DNA of 64,000 nt from Arabidopsis thaliana. Lineage: Eukaryota; Streptophyta; Magnoliopsida; Brassicales; Brassicaceae. The notes under the pieces are model-generated. The model made no database searches, was not told the DNA's origin, and saw nothing but the letters and a program-made list of their open reading frames with translations. A program made the position numbers and the translations under genes. Where the stretch lies: NCBI RefSeq assembly GCF_000001735.4, contig NC_003076.8, forward strand, positions 20,091,835 to 20,155,834, given 5' to 3'. Every line of letters starts with the position of its first letter. The first letter of the stretch is position 1. Shown here one piece after another: positions 12,409 to 24,291 of the stretch.

Positions 12409-12969
12409 TGAGTTTATTAAATCATCATGACTAGATTTTAATGGTCTATAAATTTTGATATGAGTAAACGGTTCAGTAGTTATGAGATATTCATATTTTG
12501 TTTTTCCTTTTTGAAATCAAACAACCTTTTTTCTATTACTCAACTAGAGTTGGTAAGACAAGCCACACCAACACAGGAAAATAAACATAAGAAGCAACAA
12601 AAGAACTATACAATACACATAGACGGCTAAGTTCAAACTTGACAGAGAGTGTTCTAATGTTCTCTATTGAAATCTTAAGCATATTCGAATATATTTTACA
12701 TGCAAGAATGTAAAAAAAAAAGAAAACAACAATGTGAACACATGAAATTGGAAGAAAGTGTAAATACTTGAAACTTTTCAATCTAAAGGTTTTCACAGTT
12801 TGATGTGATCTCAAATAACAAAAAAAGGTAATACGAACTCATAAACTGTTGTTCAAAAAGGGAACAAGAGAAACATTGTCAATCTAATTCAGTTTAGATG
12901 AAGAGGCTGCAAAACCCGAACTCAATCTTGTGTGCCGTTTCACCATCCTCATCTGGAGCAGAAGTTCCC
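12409..12969. other. Convergent 3' region
   Basis: The spacer shared by the 3' ends of the RPC5 gene (plus) and the EMC6-like gene (minus). It is non-coding apart from chance frames. Both 3' UTRs must lie here, so overlapping antisense tails are possible. Confidence 0.6.
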
Positions 12970-13775
12970 TCAGAATATGTGCACCAAGTCATACGCAAAT
13001 CTACTCCATTGTTAAGGAAACCTACTGAGACAAACAGAGAATAGAGAGAGCTGTTTTCGAGTTGCGCATATACTTGATTCTACACGAAGTAAACAAAAAG
13101 GCCATTTCTATGTTAATCACAGGTTCTTAAGAAGCTAATCATTTTTACCTACACCATACCATAGATGTTTTTCCATAAAGCTAATCAACCTTTGATTTAG
13201 TTTTGCACATTATCATAAAATGAGTATGACCACCAAATTGAGTTTAAGGATACGTCCAGAACAGCACAAACGACTGCGAAAAAGAAAACAACACCGCGAT
13301 TAGTATGAGATTAACAGGTTGGATCAACAACATGTATCTTGAAGCAACAAACAATGTAATAAGAAAAGGAAATGAAGATATACCATAAGGCCACCAAGAA
13401 AACCGTCAAAAAGAACCCGATTCCACGAATCAAAGTACAAGTCAGCTGAGAATCCTGCCTTAGCCATGAGCCCAACAGATGTGATCAACATCACCACAAA
13501 GTAAAATACAAAACCAATCAAGCCATTGAATCCAATTATTCCTGCTAAGACACCAGCTATGATAGACAGAAACGTCCGGCTGCAAACACGAACAAAATGA
13601 GGGATAACAAGTCAAAAAACCCGAGAACCATCATCTTTTTAAGAAAACGAAAGAGAGAGAATTGTATTGAATCAGACCTGTTTTGAATGACTTTCAAATT
13701 GTTCTGCAAATTCTCTGCACTGAAAGTTGGTATGTCACTCATGATATCCTTTGATCTCTTCTCAGATGAACCCAT
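12970..13775 (-). CDS. ER membrane complex subunit 6 homologue (Rab5-interacting family)
   Basis: Four coding exons on the minus strand: 13775-13678, 13579-13384, 13273-13254 (only 20 bases) and 13000-12970. The product is 114 residues. A hydrophilic N-terminus (MGSSEKRSKDIMSDIP) precedes the Rab5ip core RTFLSIIAGVLAGIIGF, the membrane segment that follows, AKAGFSADLYFDSW and the conserved ending SFVLFWTFAYDLVHIF. EMC6 is a small multi-pass subunit of the ER membrane complex that inserts transmembrane proteins. Length and ending match the family (human EMC6 is about 110 residues). A 5'-UTR intron is likely between 14150 and 13792, since a GTAAGT donor and a TTTCAG acceptor flank it just upstream of the ATG. 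Corresponds to At5g49540. Confidence 0.88.
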
Positions 13776-14867
13776 TTAAGATAACAACAATCTGAAACAA
13801 CATAAATTTCAAATCTTTGTATTGGATTTTACATTACAGTAACAAAAAAGGAAGAACTTGGACATCATAGAGTAAGTGTATAGATTACAAACCCAAAAAA
13901 GTATTGATTTTAAGCAAATTTCCACAGGAAAATTAGGGGTTTCTAATTGATTCAATGATTCTATAACTGGGTTTCGCTATCTAAGCATCACAATAAATTT
14001 CGATTCCTAAAGGTTAAGACTTTATGATTATCTCTTAAGTAGTCGAGAGTGGGAGCAACTATGATTAATCGATCTGGTTTTATCGATCTCTTCCGATCTA
14101 CTACTTTGAGATCTACACAAACTTTGGAAAAGGAATTGATATAGACTTACAATTAGAAACGAGAGTAGTAAGAGGAAGATCGAAGTAGCTTGCTTTGGTA
14201 CTTGGGATGAATTGAATGGAGAGGATGAGCCAATTTGAGAGAGAACAATCAGACGAATATCTTTAAGTTCTTTAGAGTGTTTTTAGACAAAAGAAAAACA
14301 CAGAGAAAACAAGTAATATATAAACCGTAAAATCGAACCGGAACCAAACCTTAAACCGGATTGTCCACTACTAATCAAAATTAACAACACTCTCCAACTA
14401 TGCTAGTTAAATTTCTTGATATTGAAACGGATAACATGATTATACATCACAATTTGTGATTATGAAAATTCGTTACTTACTACTAAAGATGAGCAGTTCA
14501 GTTTGTTCCAAGTTTTGGTTTTATAAAACCATCGCTATTACATTCAAACTGAAATTAATTCGGTTTGGTTTTGTTTGCTTAGGAGGTTTTAATATGTTTA
14601 ACAAAACACTTAACCAATGCATTAGTAAGTACGGTAAATGGTTATATATGGAGTAGCGGTAAAAAAAAAACTTAGGTGCTTTTCGTTTGGTTTGGTTCCA
14701 GATTGATTTATGCAAATTTCAGTTTTGGTTAAACTTAAACCGAATGTAGACAAAATCATTCGTCGTATTCGTATCTAGCTTCAATATCAACTAAAACCAA
14801 AATAGCATTCCAGATCTCGATTCCAACAATCTCAGTAATGATAAAAATTAATTATTGCTACAATGCA
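13776..14867. other. EMC6-like 5' leader and promoter, then BLOS2 3' side
   Basis: Bases 13776 to about 14330 hold the leader of the EMC6-like gene, with a probable 5'-UTR intron (13792-14150). The remainder is intergenic and contains the 3' UTR of BLOS2. Two short frames around 14456-14715 are AT-driven and look non-coding. Confidence 0.5.
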
Positions 14868-15322
14868 TCAGTCTGTAACAACAGAATCATTAGAGCGACG
14901 CTGATGATGAGGATGACGATACTCAGCTCGGATTTTAGATTCTAGGACAGAGACATATCGATCTAGAACAGAGATCACAGCTTCAAACTCCGACACTTGT
15001 TTCTCGATAGCATCCATTTGTCCTACAAATTCATCCAAGCCACCACTTTTTGATTTCATCTGTTCTGCGAAAACTCTGAGCCCAGCTGCCACGTCACCCA
15101 TATCATCGTACTCTGACGCAACTCTCAGGTTCATCTTCTCCAATAGATCTAGATGGTTGTTCGTTCCCTATTTTTATCCAATTCAATTTCAGATCTGTGG
15201 AAACAAATAAATCTGTAAAATTTCGGATTGATTTTCACCTGGAGCTCGGATTTGACCATAGATGAAACACTCGTGAATAGATTTTGTAGCGATTCAGCTA
15301 GATCATCTCGTGAATCCGCCAT
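14868..15322 (-). CDS. BLOS2: BLOC-1 subunit BLOS2
   Basis: Two exons, 15322-15239 and 15167-14868, giving 127 residues (MADSRDDLAESLQNLFTSV...). The middle and C-terminal parts (about residues 30-110) form heptad-like helices: EKMNLRVASEYDDMGDVAAG and then the block QMDAIEKQVSEFEAVISVLD. This is the coiled-coil core of biogenesis of lysosome-related organelles complex 1 subunit 2. In plants BLOC-1 acts at endosomes, where BLOS1 and BLOS2 influence sorting of membrane carriers. The start is the first ATG; the intron lies after codon 28 in phase 0. The stop is the TGA at 14870-14868. Upstream, a CACGTG-containing segment is shared with the methyltransferase promoter (see repeat entries). Corresponds to At5g49550. 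Confidence 0.85.
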
Positions 15323-15397
15323 TGATGAGGATATTTACTTCTTTTCGCAAAGACAAAGACAAAGACAAATAAACAATGGCTCTTCTGTTGTTTAGGG

Positions 15398-15535
15398 CAC
15401 TTTCCATATTTGTTGAATTAGTGATATTTAGGTTAAGCTACACGTGGAGGCTTATTATTCGTTGATATCAACTATTGTCCATGTCTGTAAGCCTCTCCCT
15501 ACGACAGAGGTTTTCAGAGCAGTAACAAACAACTT
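15398..15535. repeat. Duplicated spacer, copy A
   Basis: About 138 bases alignable with 19992-20130, starting CACTTTCCAT and including TTAGGTTAAGCTACACGTGG (with a CACGTG G-box), GGCTTATTATTCGTTGATA and GTCTGTAAGCCTCT. It lies 76 bases upstream of the BLOS2 ATG and just past the stop of the oxidoreductase gene. Confidence 0.85.
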
Positions 15536-15576
15536 ACACATGAGAGTTAACATTGCACAGTCTGAGATTATACTCG

Positions 15577-18500
15577 CTAGATTCTTTTCAAGTCTTGAAG
15601 AACAACATGTGCAGCGTTTCTTCCAGGTGCACCCATAACTCCGCCTCCAGGATGAGCTCCGCTGCCACACAAGTAGAGACCTTTCAAAGGGCTTCTGTAA
15701 TTTGACCTGTTTCACACAGTCCAACAAAGTTTTGAATTTCATAATCATAAATCGTAAAGACTGTTTTGAGTACTTCGGAGTCACGTACCATCCTTTCACA
15801 GGGCGCATCAGGAAGAGAGAGTCTAATCCCATGGCACCGTGAAAGATGTTTCCGCCTGCAGAATACAAATGGGCAGTCATGTCAATATGGTTTGGCCATG
15901 TCGCATGTACTTGGGATCTTTCTCCAAGTACTTCACTTTATATACCTGTTAGACCAATTTCCCGTTCCAGGTCCGGAGGAGTCAACATGTCGTAGCTAAT
16001 GATGGATGAGCTAAACCCGGGTGCATATTCATCAATCAGTTTGAAACACCTTTGTGCAAAGGCTTCCTGATTTTTACACAAGCAAAAGCAAATCCAGATG
16101 GGTTTGGCATGTCTTGTAGTGTAAAGGAATGTTTAGCCAAGCGTGTATAACAAACTAACTCGGTAAGTAGGATCTTCCCAGCTTCCATCTGAGGGCTTGT
16201 AAGGAGTGTACTGGATGAACAAGTTGATTACATGCTTCCCTACATACAAAATCACATTCAGAGTTCAAATCCTAAACAAGCAAAAGGGGGAGAATGTGTA
16301 CCTGGGGGAGAAATGGTGTTGTCTAGTGTGGATGGAATAGTCATTTCGATCACTGGTCTTCTCGATGGTAAGCCATTTTCAGAATCATGACATGCTGAGT
16401 GAACCTCGTCCATGCTGACAGAGAGAAGATAGAACAGAGCCATTGATCACTTTTATTTGTATTATTATTTGTTCTTCGAGATACATATAATGAGGAACAA
16501 ATTAGCACGAATGATACCTCTCTGCACCAATGTGTATAGTGCCAAAATGCTCTGGACCTGGACCTGAATGATTTGTGTTGCAGCACTGGAACTGTGGTAA
16601 CTTGTCAACAGCCAAGTTTATTTTGGTAGTTGCCTGTTCACAACAATTAAACAACAAATCACCAGATAATTAGCTAGATGGTGTAATTAAAAAAAAAACC
16701 AATTCCGCCTATAGAGAAATCTATCTTCTCTTGATCCAGAGAGTGAGGGACTTAAACGACATGGAATCCTTACAGAGCTGTAATCTGAGTTCTTAATAGC
16801 ACTGACGAAATTTTCAGGAAGAACATTGGTCGGAACCAACTCCTGTTATCCAAGACAGAAAGAACAAACGTAAATTTGTTAGCAAACAACAAAATTTTAA
16901 CTGACATATACTGGGAGTTTGGAACTTATGATTTAAAAAGATTTACCACATAAGTTCTGTAAGGGGTCGCATTGGACAATATAGCCGATGACTCCACCCG
17001 TGTACCATCAGCAAGCAAAACCTTATACCAGGTAATGTCATATCAGTTTGATTCACGTTTTCACTTCATCCACAAATCATTGAAGACAAACTAACCCCTT
17101 TCACGATGCTAGAGTCTTCAGTTAGTATTTCAGAAACCTGGAAAATATGAATGTACTAAGCTGCTCTGATTTCTGATGAGAGAAATGATACTAGAACTCC
17201 ACTGTTCTGAATATCGTAGGAAAGAGGGATAACCTCAAAATGATCTAGAATTTAATACCTCTGCGTTTGTGAAAATCTCAGCACCAGCTTCCTTTGCAGC
17301 ATTGGCTATAGCCATGGAGACAGAGCCCATCCCACCTTCAACGTAACTGCATATTATTTTCTTACCAGTTACTCACGATAGCCAGGCCTTGTTTTATTAA
17401 ACAGATAGTCTTGTGCTCTTCATTTACACCTTACAGAGATGCATGTTTACTAATATCTGGTAAGATAGTTCTTCAATTGCTTATGCATCAACACTTATGT
17501 AAAACATACACAGCTATTTCTACATTCCCAAAATATCAAGAGGAAAATACAAATTAACAATCAAGATACGTACGACCAAATGCCTTTCTCTCCATCTGTT
17601 TCTCCCATCACATGATGTAGGAGAACATATCCACTTCCCGGAGTATGGACACTGGCCTGTGAATTAATGTTCAGATCACTACATTAATCCCCCAATATAG
17701 AACGAGTAAGATATTAAGAAAGTCAATTACCGTAGATCCAATCACAGCATCTGTTGCAAGACTCGCCTTCAGGACATCAGACTACAAGCATAAGGCCAAC
17801 ACAAAAACGTGTGTCAATACAACATCAGACTACTTGCTAATGCTAGTTGTATAACCAATATGTGTTAAGATAAGAAAAGCACCTCAAACCAGTTGTTCAA
17901 AACTTTTGAAGCTGGTGCCAATAAAAGATCCATAAAAGCCCTTCACAATATAAAAACAAAGAGCATGTAAACAAAACAGTGAAAGATAACAAAACAAATC
18001 AGCTTAATTGTTTTTGAAAAAGGAGATCATACACCATATCTTTATGCCCCAAAGAAACTGCTTGCCGGAGACAACGAGCCCAGAAAGCAGATTTGTACAT
18101 TTTGTTGCTCAACTTATCATTAAAAGAAGAGGCACTTTGCAGAGATTCAGGTGGAGTTGAATCCAAAAGAGGATCCATGAATCCACAAAACCTCTCTAGC
18201 TGCTTCTCGTATCTGTAAAGCAAAAAAAAAAAAAAAAACTTATTTGATTTGAATATCACATTCCGAGAATTAGCTAAAAAAACAAATAACCTTGGGTAAG
18301 CATCAGCATCATGTTTAGAGAACTTTGAAATCTCAGAATGATTAAGATCTTGATCAGGTCCAAGCAGAAGATAACGTCCATCTAAACAAGGTGTAAACGA
18401 TGAAGGACTTCTCTTCAAAAGCTTAAGTCCATGTCTACCTAACTCCAATTCTCTTTGGAATCCAAAAATCAAAGTTATCAAACAATCCAGGAACGATCAG

Positions 18501-18768
18501 AACAAAATCGGAAGAAGGTTAATCAAACACACCTAATGATACAAGGACGAAGTAAGCCCTGAAGGTAACTGCAGCGTGAGAATTTGAATCCAGGAACGAT
18601 CTCCTCCGTCACTGCCGCGCCACCGATGACATGACGGCGCTCGAGAACAGCGACGGAGAGACCTCCGCGTGCTAGGTAAGCTGCGGCTGTTAATCCGTTG
18701 TGGCCACCTCCGATCACCACCGCGTCCCATTTCTTCTTCGGTAATGTACTGAAGCTCCGGCGCCACAT
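15577..18768 (-). CDS. FAD/NAD(P)-binding oxidoreductase, PYROXD2-like
   Basis: Sixteen exons on the minus strand: 18768-18533, 18452-18291, 18212-18033, 17940-17883, 17781-17731, 17656-17574, 17346-17259, 17137-17096, 17021-16947, 16842-16774, 16633-16518, 16414-16302, 16239-16160, 16066-15946, 15855-15789 and 15706-15577. Phases agree throughout and give 556 residues. The N-terminus [14 protein letters not shown] looks like a short mitochondrial presequence. It is followed by a Rossmann FAD-binding motif [18 protein letters not shown] with the acidic end VLER, as in phytoene-desaturase-like flavoproteins. The C-terminus [19 protein letters not shown] is the second FAD-contact motif of this group. 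The closest family known to me is PYROXD2, a mitochondrial protein of unsettled substrate. A GTG four codons upstream is not needed as a start. Corresponds to At5g49555. Confidence 0.88.
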
Positions 18769-19126
18769 TGTAGTCTTCACTGGTCAGTCAAAGTCTGTGT
18801 GACTGTGTGTCACAAGTTCTACTCTGATACTTTTGTTCCAATAGTTTTTAAGTATTTACAAAATAGTCCTAGTAATTGTACGATTCACAAAAATAGGCCC
18901 CAAGCTATTTATGGTCGCAACCCCTTTTAAAAACTTATTTGCTTTATCACCTATAGTTTTTGATCATTTATAAAAGAGTCCAAATAGTTTGTAAGGCCTT
19001 ATAGTCTTCAATGCTTATATTTAATTTGCATGGATTGGTTCATCATTTAATAACACCTGAATTGAATAGACATGACAAACATTTTTGCAAACTTTATTTA
19101 GGAAATGAATCCTGACAACGCGATTG
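18769..19126. other. Spacer between oxidoreductase and methyltransferase genes
   Basis: 358 bases of AT-rich DNA containing the oxidoreductase 5' leader (minus strand) and the methyltransferase 3' UTR. The stretch 18835-19015 contains several copies of an AGTCC/AGTTTTT-type motif but no gene. Confidence 0.5.
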
Positions 19127-19951
19127 CTAACACGAAACAATCCGACCATTCTGATTTGGCTGTTTCGTGGTGAAACGGTAAACCACAACACCGATTCTAG
19201 AACTTTCTTGAGGAACATCAGAGTGGATAACGTCAACATCGAAGAGCTTTCGAGCTTTTTTGAAGAAGACAGATTCTTTCTTCCATCTCCTTAGATGCGC
19301 CATCAGGAAAATTAACCTCTTCCCCTCTAGCTGCATCAAACGCAGCGTTTTGAGGAGAGGCTCGTAGAGATGGTCATGATACACCACGTCCGAAGCCAGA
19401 ATCAAGTCAACGTTCTGACCTAGAACCTCCACGTCATCAGCTTCTCCCCATCGTAGTGGTGCCACGTTGACTTTCCCGCCGAATCTCTCAACAATTTCAG
19501 CGTTTGCTTCGGCGTTGAAGTTGAGATTATCTAAGACGTGTGGGAGATCCGTCACCGTGACGTTAGCAGAGAGAGTGATTGCCGCAGCGATCCCGACGAG
19601 GCCGGTTCCAGATCCGAGCTCGAGTATGTTCAACGGCGATGGTTTTTTCAGCGACAAGAGTGTGGCGGTGAGTGGACTCTTGCTAGGGTCACGTCGGTAG
19701 TTATCAAGCAACGTGACGAAAGTAGAAGCCGCTGGCCAGAGCTGAAAGGAGAGACCTTGTGACGTCAGCTCACGAATCACGACTGTTGACTCGATGGAGC
19801 TGATGTTATACTTCTGGAGCTCCAGTGCACCGTCACGCAGAGGAGTAGGAGGTAAACTCTCACCGTCGAGACCATTCTCGCCTATGAGGAGCATTTTAGC
19901 TTCGTATGTGTCGTTTTCCTCATCGTCGTCTCGCAGAGGAAGAGTAATCAT
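19127..19951 (-). CDS. METTL21-like S-adenosylmethionine methyltransferase
   Basis: Intronless, 274 residues. It belongs to the lysine-methyltransferase group with a seven-beta-strand fold (methyltransferase family 16). Motif I is LELGSGTGLVGIAAA (residues 110-124), the SAM-binding loop. VTVTDLPHVL follows as the acidic-loop region, and LILASDVVYHD is the family's (D/N)-x-x-(Y/F)-like post-motif around residue 190. Such enzymes usually methylate a lysine of a chaperone or translation factor in the cytosol; the target here is unknown. The first ATG starts 41 bases downstream of the duplicated spacer copy B, so that repeat forms its proximal promoter or 5' UTR. Codon use is GC-richer than the surrounding DNA. 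Corresponds to At5g49560. Confidence 0.88.
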   Translation of the reverse strand: MITLPLRDDDEENDTYEAKMLLIGENGLDGESLPPTPLRDGALELQKYNISSIESTVVIRELTSQGLSFQLWPAASTFVTLLDNYRRDPSKSPLTATLLSLKKPSPLNILELGSGTGLVGIAAAITLSANVTVTDLPHVLDNLNFNAEANAEIVERFGGKVNVAPLRWGEADDVEVLGQNVDLILASDVVYHDHLYEPLLKTLRLMQLEGKRLIFLMAHLRRWKKESVFFKKARKLFDVDVIHSDVPQESSRIGVVVYRFTTKQPNQNGRIVSC

Positions 19952-19991
19952 TCCACTTTTTTTGCGGCGCCGATGTTGTCGCTCGCTTGTT

Positions 19992-20130
19992 CACTTTCCA
20001 TGTTTACTGAACTAGGGACCTTTAGGTTAAGTTACACGTGGAGGCTTATTATTCGTTGATAACAACTGTGACCATGAGTCTGTAAGCCTCTGTCTAAGAC
20101 AGAGGTGTTTCATAGCAATAGCAAAGGCCA
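19992..20130. repeat. Duplicated spacer, copy B
   Basis: Direct-orientation partner of 15398-15535. It shares CACTTTCCAT, TTTAGGTTAAG, TACACGTGGAGGCTTATT and ATTCGTTGATA, diverging by scattered substitutions. It lies immediately upstream of the methyltransferase ATG and 107 bases beyond the PNG1 stop. Confidence 0.85.
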
Positions 20131-20236
20131 ATTCCCTCACGAATACGGAATACATCAATGTGCAGAAAGTGAAGACAAAACAAATTGATGTTTTTGGAAT
20201 ATTTATACATTTGATGTGCATGAATGCATCATTAAA

Positions 20237-23200
20237 TCACTGGTGACTTCTGTACAGATCGATGCTCCCTAGTTGTAGTCTCGAGGTCGAATTCACGTCT
20301 CGTACACTTAAAAACCGGAACCTGCAACATACACATTAGATATGATTATGACCCATAAGAAAAACAAGAAAAGCAAATGGGACTGTCTTATGATAAGACT
20401 CTTATCAAACTCAATTCAAAACACATTTGTGTTCTATCAGGGAAAAGTTATTTAACATACCTGAAAAGATTTGCTTGGAATCCAGGTGTAGTTATTTTGT
20501 AGGATTTGCGTTGGAACCGTTCCTCGAATACCTGACTAGTTTGCTTGTCTAGGACACACCATGTCGAACCACCATCGTTACTTCCTTCAAGAATCCTGGT
20601 GGAGGCAACAAACAGTGTTAAAGCATTGATTGTGTATGTCTAGACTTGAATAATAGGAATCAGACATTACCAATCTTTGGGGTCTCTCTCTGGGGCATCA
20701 TTAGCAGACATGAGTTCGTATGCTATGAGTTGGTGCATCTGGTTGTAGAGTGTTTTGTACACGATCCAACAGCCTGTGCGAGGAGAGATTCGCATTATAA
20801 CATGTAACAAATATCATAGTTTTGGATCAGGCTATATTTCATACCTTTTGCACCATTTGGTTCTTCCCATTTGGACTCTTGGATTCCATCAAAAGCTGCG
20901 GTTGCCTGAGGCAGTGAGTGAGGCATGATATTTAGGAATAACCAAAACAAGTTTGATTAAATGGTAAGATGAGACTTGTAATAGGATACTACTTACAATG
21001 CCAGAAGGAAGCTCTTCACCACTTGCGAGGACAGAACCAGAGCATACCCTGTTCTGTTTAACAAGTGGAAAAGACAGTGAATCTTTGTTTAAGTTTTGGT
21101 ATTTGCTGAGGTCAGCAACAAGTTCCCTTAACGCGTCCAATGCAACTGGCAATGCTATAGCAGTTTTAGTGAGTTTCCCGTCTACGGATATTGTGACACT
21201 TTTACCGTTTGTGTCTCTCTCGCTCTTTAAAGAAAGAGCGAGAAGCAAATCGCCTAGTGCGGGAAGAAACTGCTCCGGGAATGAACTTGAGTTATCTGAA
21301 TCTAAAGTCAATCGAGCCTTCCTTGTTTTGTAAGGCGCATTCTTCAGATCCACTAGGACTTGCTTGATCATCTTAAGTACCTCATTTGTTCTTGCTACAG
21401 GTAAGCCGTCCTCAACGAACTGAGTAAGGATAGGTAGAAACGAGTCATAAATGTTGGTCACATGGTCATCAACGCATTTGCGAACTGGGCAAGAGGAAGA
21501 GCTGACAGATGAGTTTTCGTCTGAACCAAATTCTGATCTCATAATACGCCATTCCCTGTCCCCACTTTGCCTTCCGGGTAAAGAAACTGAGGCATTATCT
21601 GCGGAATGCAGATTTCTCTCTAGTTCTTCCTGCTCATTTCTGTCTCGTAATTCAAGCTTAGATAGAGATTCAAACATTAAGCTACGTCGTCGTTCCCTTG
21701 TCAGGGTTCGAAGACCATCTTGCAAAGATGATTCAGTTGTGAGAGTTCTTCTAGATAAAACCTACAGTGGAAAACAACAGCAAGACCATGAGTGATTAAT
21801 AGAAGTCACTGTTTTTGGTGTCGAGAAACAAAACAGTCACTGTTTTCGTGTAGCATTACCTCATGCCATTTCTTTGTATATCGCTTGGTAACATCACAAA
21901 CCCCGTCCTTAGAAATCGCAATGACATAATTCAATTTTTTATTCCATCTAGAAGGCAGAGATTTTGTTAGAATATGGCACTATGGCAGTCCATTATGGGG
22001 ATTGTTCGATGAGAAACATGGAAAGAGGAAGTAACTGGTACGCAAGAAATCTTACCCTTTCTCATATAACATGGGTTTATCATACACTCCTTCACAAGGG
22101 TCAAGATGGATCCACCTGCAGAAAAAAACAACGGCACAAATTACTCGGTATAATGAAAGTTCCTACAGAGGAAATCAATAGACATTTGTTTGGCAGATGA
22201 AGTTTACCTCTTTAACGAGTGAGAGTAGCATTCTGTCCACACGTGATCTGTGAAGTCCATTATCTGTAAATGAATAAAAATATTACATATACACATTACA
22301 AATATAAAAGCAAAAGCAAAAGCAAAACTTTTGTGGGAAGAGATAATGTTAGTTAGCAGAATACCAAACGAGAATCATAGCCAAACGTGCGGCAGTATAG
22401 CGTAAAGCAGTTCGCCCACTCTCCGCAACGACCTTTCTTTGTTTCTACGAGCTGCACAAACAGGGAAGAAAAATGGAACCTGTCAATGAAGTCAAGAACA
22501 TATACCTTCCAATGTACAAGCTATTTAGTTACCTTTAGCGGATCGTTGTACCGAGGGAATCGAGTAGTTGTTGGACACATGGTACAGCTGTATAAGTTAT
22601 AGTGAAATACTAAGTGAAACTAAAGTTTAACAAGAGAAAATAAATAAAGCACTGTAGGAATTGAGTAATTCTTGCTCTCAATCCAATACACTCTATAAAA
22701 CGCGAATGATTTAGCTTTTACAGTCCTACAATTCTCTCGGAATAAAGGCCGTGATTTCAGAATAAACCATACAAACTACAGTACAAAGTAATTCACGTAC
22801 CGATATATTTCAACTCGATTTGCTCCATAAGCAAGCTCCGAGGTAAGTGGGTTTCCCATCCCCTGGCCTATGGTTTTGTTACCACAAAAGTCACAAGGAG
22901 GTTCATTGACCCATCTGCATTACCGCCCAAGTCAATAACATGGAAAAGAGGTTCTTTAAAACTACTGTGCCACTATATATATTCATACAACAAAATATGC
23001 TGCATAGAGAGAACAAACCAATGAGAAGACTATCTTCAATTCTAAATCTCATCAAGGATTTCAATAATGTATTCAATAATTTAGATTTGGCTCAAAATAT
23101 GAACCAAATCTTTATGTGTTTTTCTTTTCTTTCAACTTTACAGTAATGGATTATTTGGCTGTCTAAGCCCTAAAAGACAAGTAAAAGGGGAGTCCGGAAA

Positions 23201-24163
23201 ACCTGAAGGATTTTTTGAACCAGAAAAGAAGCTGAAGCAGGAAAGCGTAGTCTCTTTCCTCTTTCGATGGCTCAAAATTCCCTTCCTAAACGTTTGTTAA
23301 AAGCTTGGATCAGTTAAAAAATCTCACATAATATAGTAAACATCAACCTAAAACCTTAAATTCTAAATTTCATCAAGCATTTTCAATATCAGAAGTCAGA
23401 ACTTATAGTTCAATTAATCGATGAACATAAACACAAACCTTGGCCAGAGAAACCAATGCTTTCTCCTCAAGCTCGTCTTTAGGAACAGTCTTTCGAGCAG
23501 CATCTTGGCGGACTGGATCTTCATACTGAACACACACAAAATAGTAATCATACATCAACACATAAACCAATATACAAAAATTGCAATCAACCATCAAAGA
23601 TTCAAATAATCAAGTCTTTTACCATGAGAACTTGACTAACATAAGGCCTAATTCTCCCTTCGAATTCGCCGTTATCTCGTGCAGCGACAAACTGTTGAAA
23701 CATAATAGCATCTTCTTCTGCCTGAAAACCAAGAAACATAAAATCAAAACATCATCATCATCAAAATCAGTTGATAAATTCCCGTGAAGACCATCAGTAA
23801 TATAAAACCTGCAACATTCGAGCCAATTCTTCATCTGATTTCAACATTTCCGCATCTGAGTTCTCTACAGAATCTTCTCCAACTGAAACTAATCGAAGTC
23901 TCTCAGATAAAGAAGCGAGATCAGACTCATCAGACACCAATCGATTATCATCTTCCGCAACGATCTATATTACCCAAATTCGATAACAAAACTCATCAAA
24001 GATTCCAATGAATACCGAGAAAACAAAATCTGATTTTTAAGTTACCTTTTGTTCTTCAGGAGGAACTAAAGTGAGGGAGAAGATTAGAAATCGTAAAACC
24101 TATAGAGAAACATCGATTCAATGGCGGAATATCACATAATCGAATCGGACACGACGAGAATAC

Positions 24164-24210
<47 letters not shown>

Positions 24211-24291
24211 AACCTCAAGACCATCTTCAGTGTTGTAGTCGACATCGAAGCTCGAATCTTCATGGCGGACGACAAATTTCCGAGCAACCAT
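20237..24291 (-). CDS. PNG1: Peptide:N-glycanase
   Basis: Seventeen exons: 24291-24214, 24099-24046, 23964-23809, 23721-23623, 23525-23439, 23285-23203, 22914-22801, 22587-22533, 22451-22365, 22263-22208, 22115-22056, 21947-21860, 21761-20997, 20905-20845, 20773-20671, 20595-20461 and 20321-20237, giving 721 residues. The enzyme removes N-glycans from misfolded glycoproteins exported from the ER and also has transglutaminase-type chemistry. The transglutaminase-like core is visible. Zinc cysteines sit in CDFCGN and CTMC. The nucleophile is Cys251 in [12 protein letters not shown], followed by the His of TDHVWTECY and the Asp of WIHLDPCEG as the catalytic triad. A long Ser-rich region (exon 13) precedes a C-terminal F5/8-like beta domain ending [10 protein letters not shown]. 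Intron 1 carries a GA microsatellite. Corresponds to At5g49570. Confidence 0.93.
24167..24207. repeat. (GA)n microsatellite in PNG1 intron 1
   Basis: About 20 GA units; CT repeats on the transcribed gene strand. It lies between exon 1 (ending 24214) and exon 2 (starting 24099), directly next to the donor. Confidence 0.95.

Noticed and set aside
20998..21795. Plus-strand frames of 111 and 114 residues
   Set aside because: Shadows of the long PNG1 exon 13 on the opposite strand.
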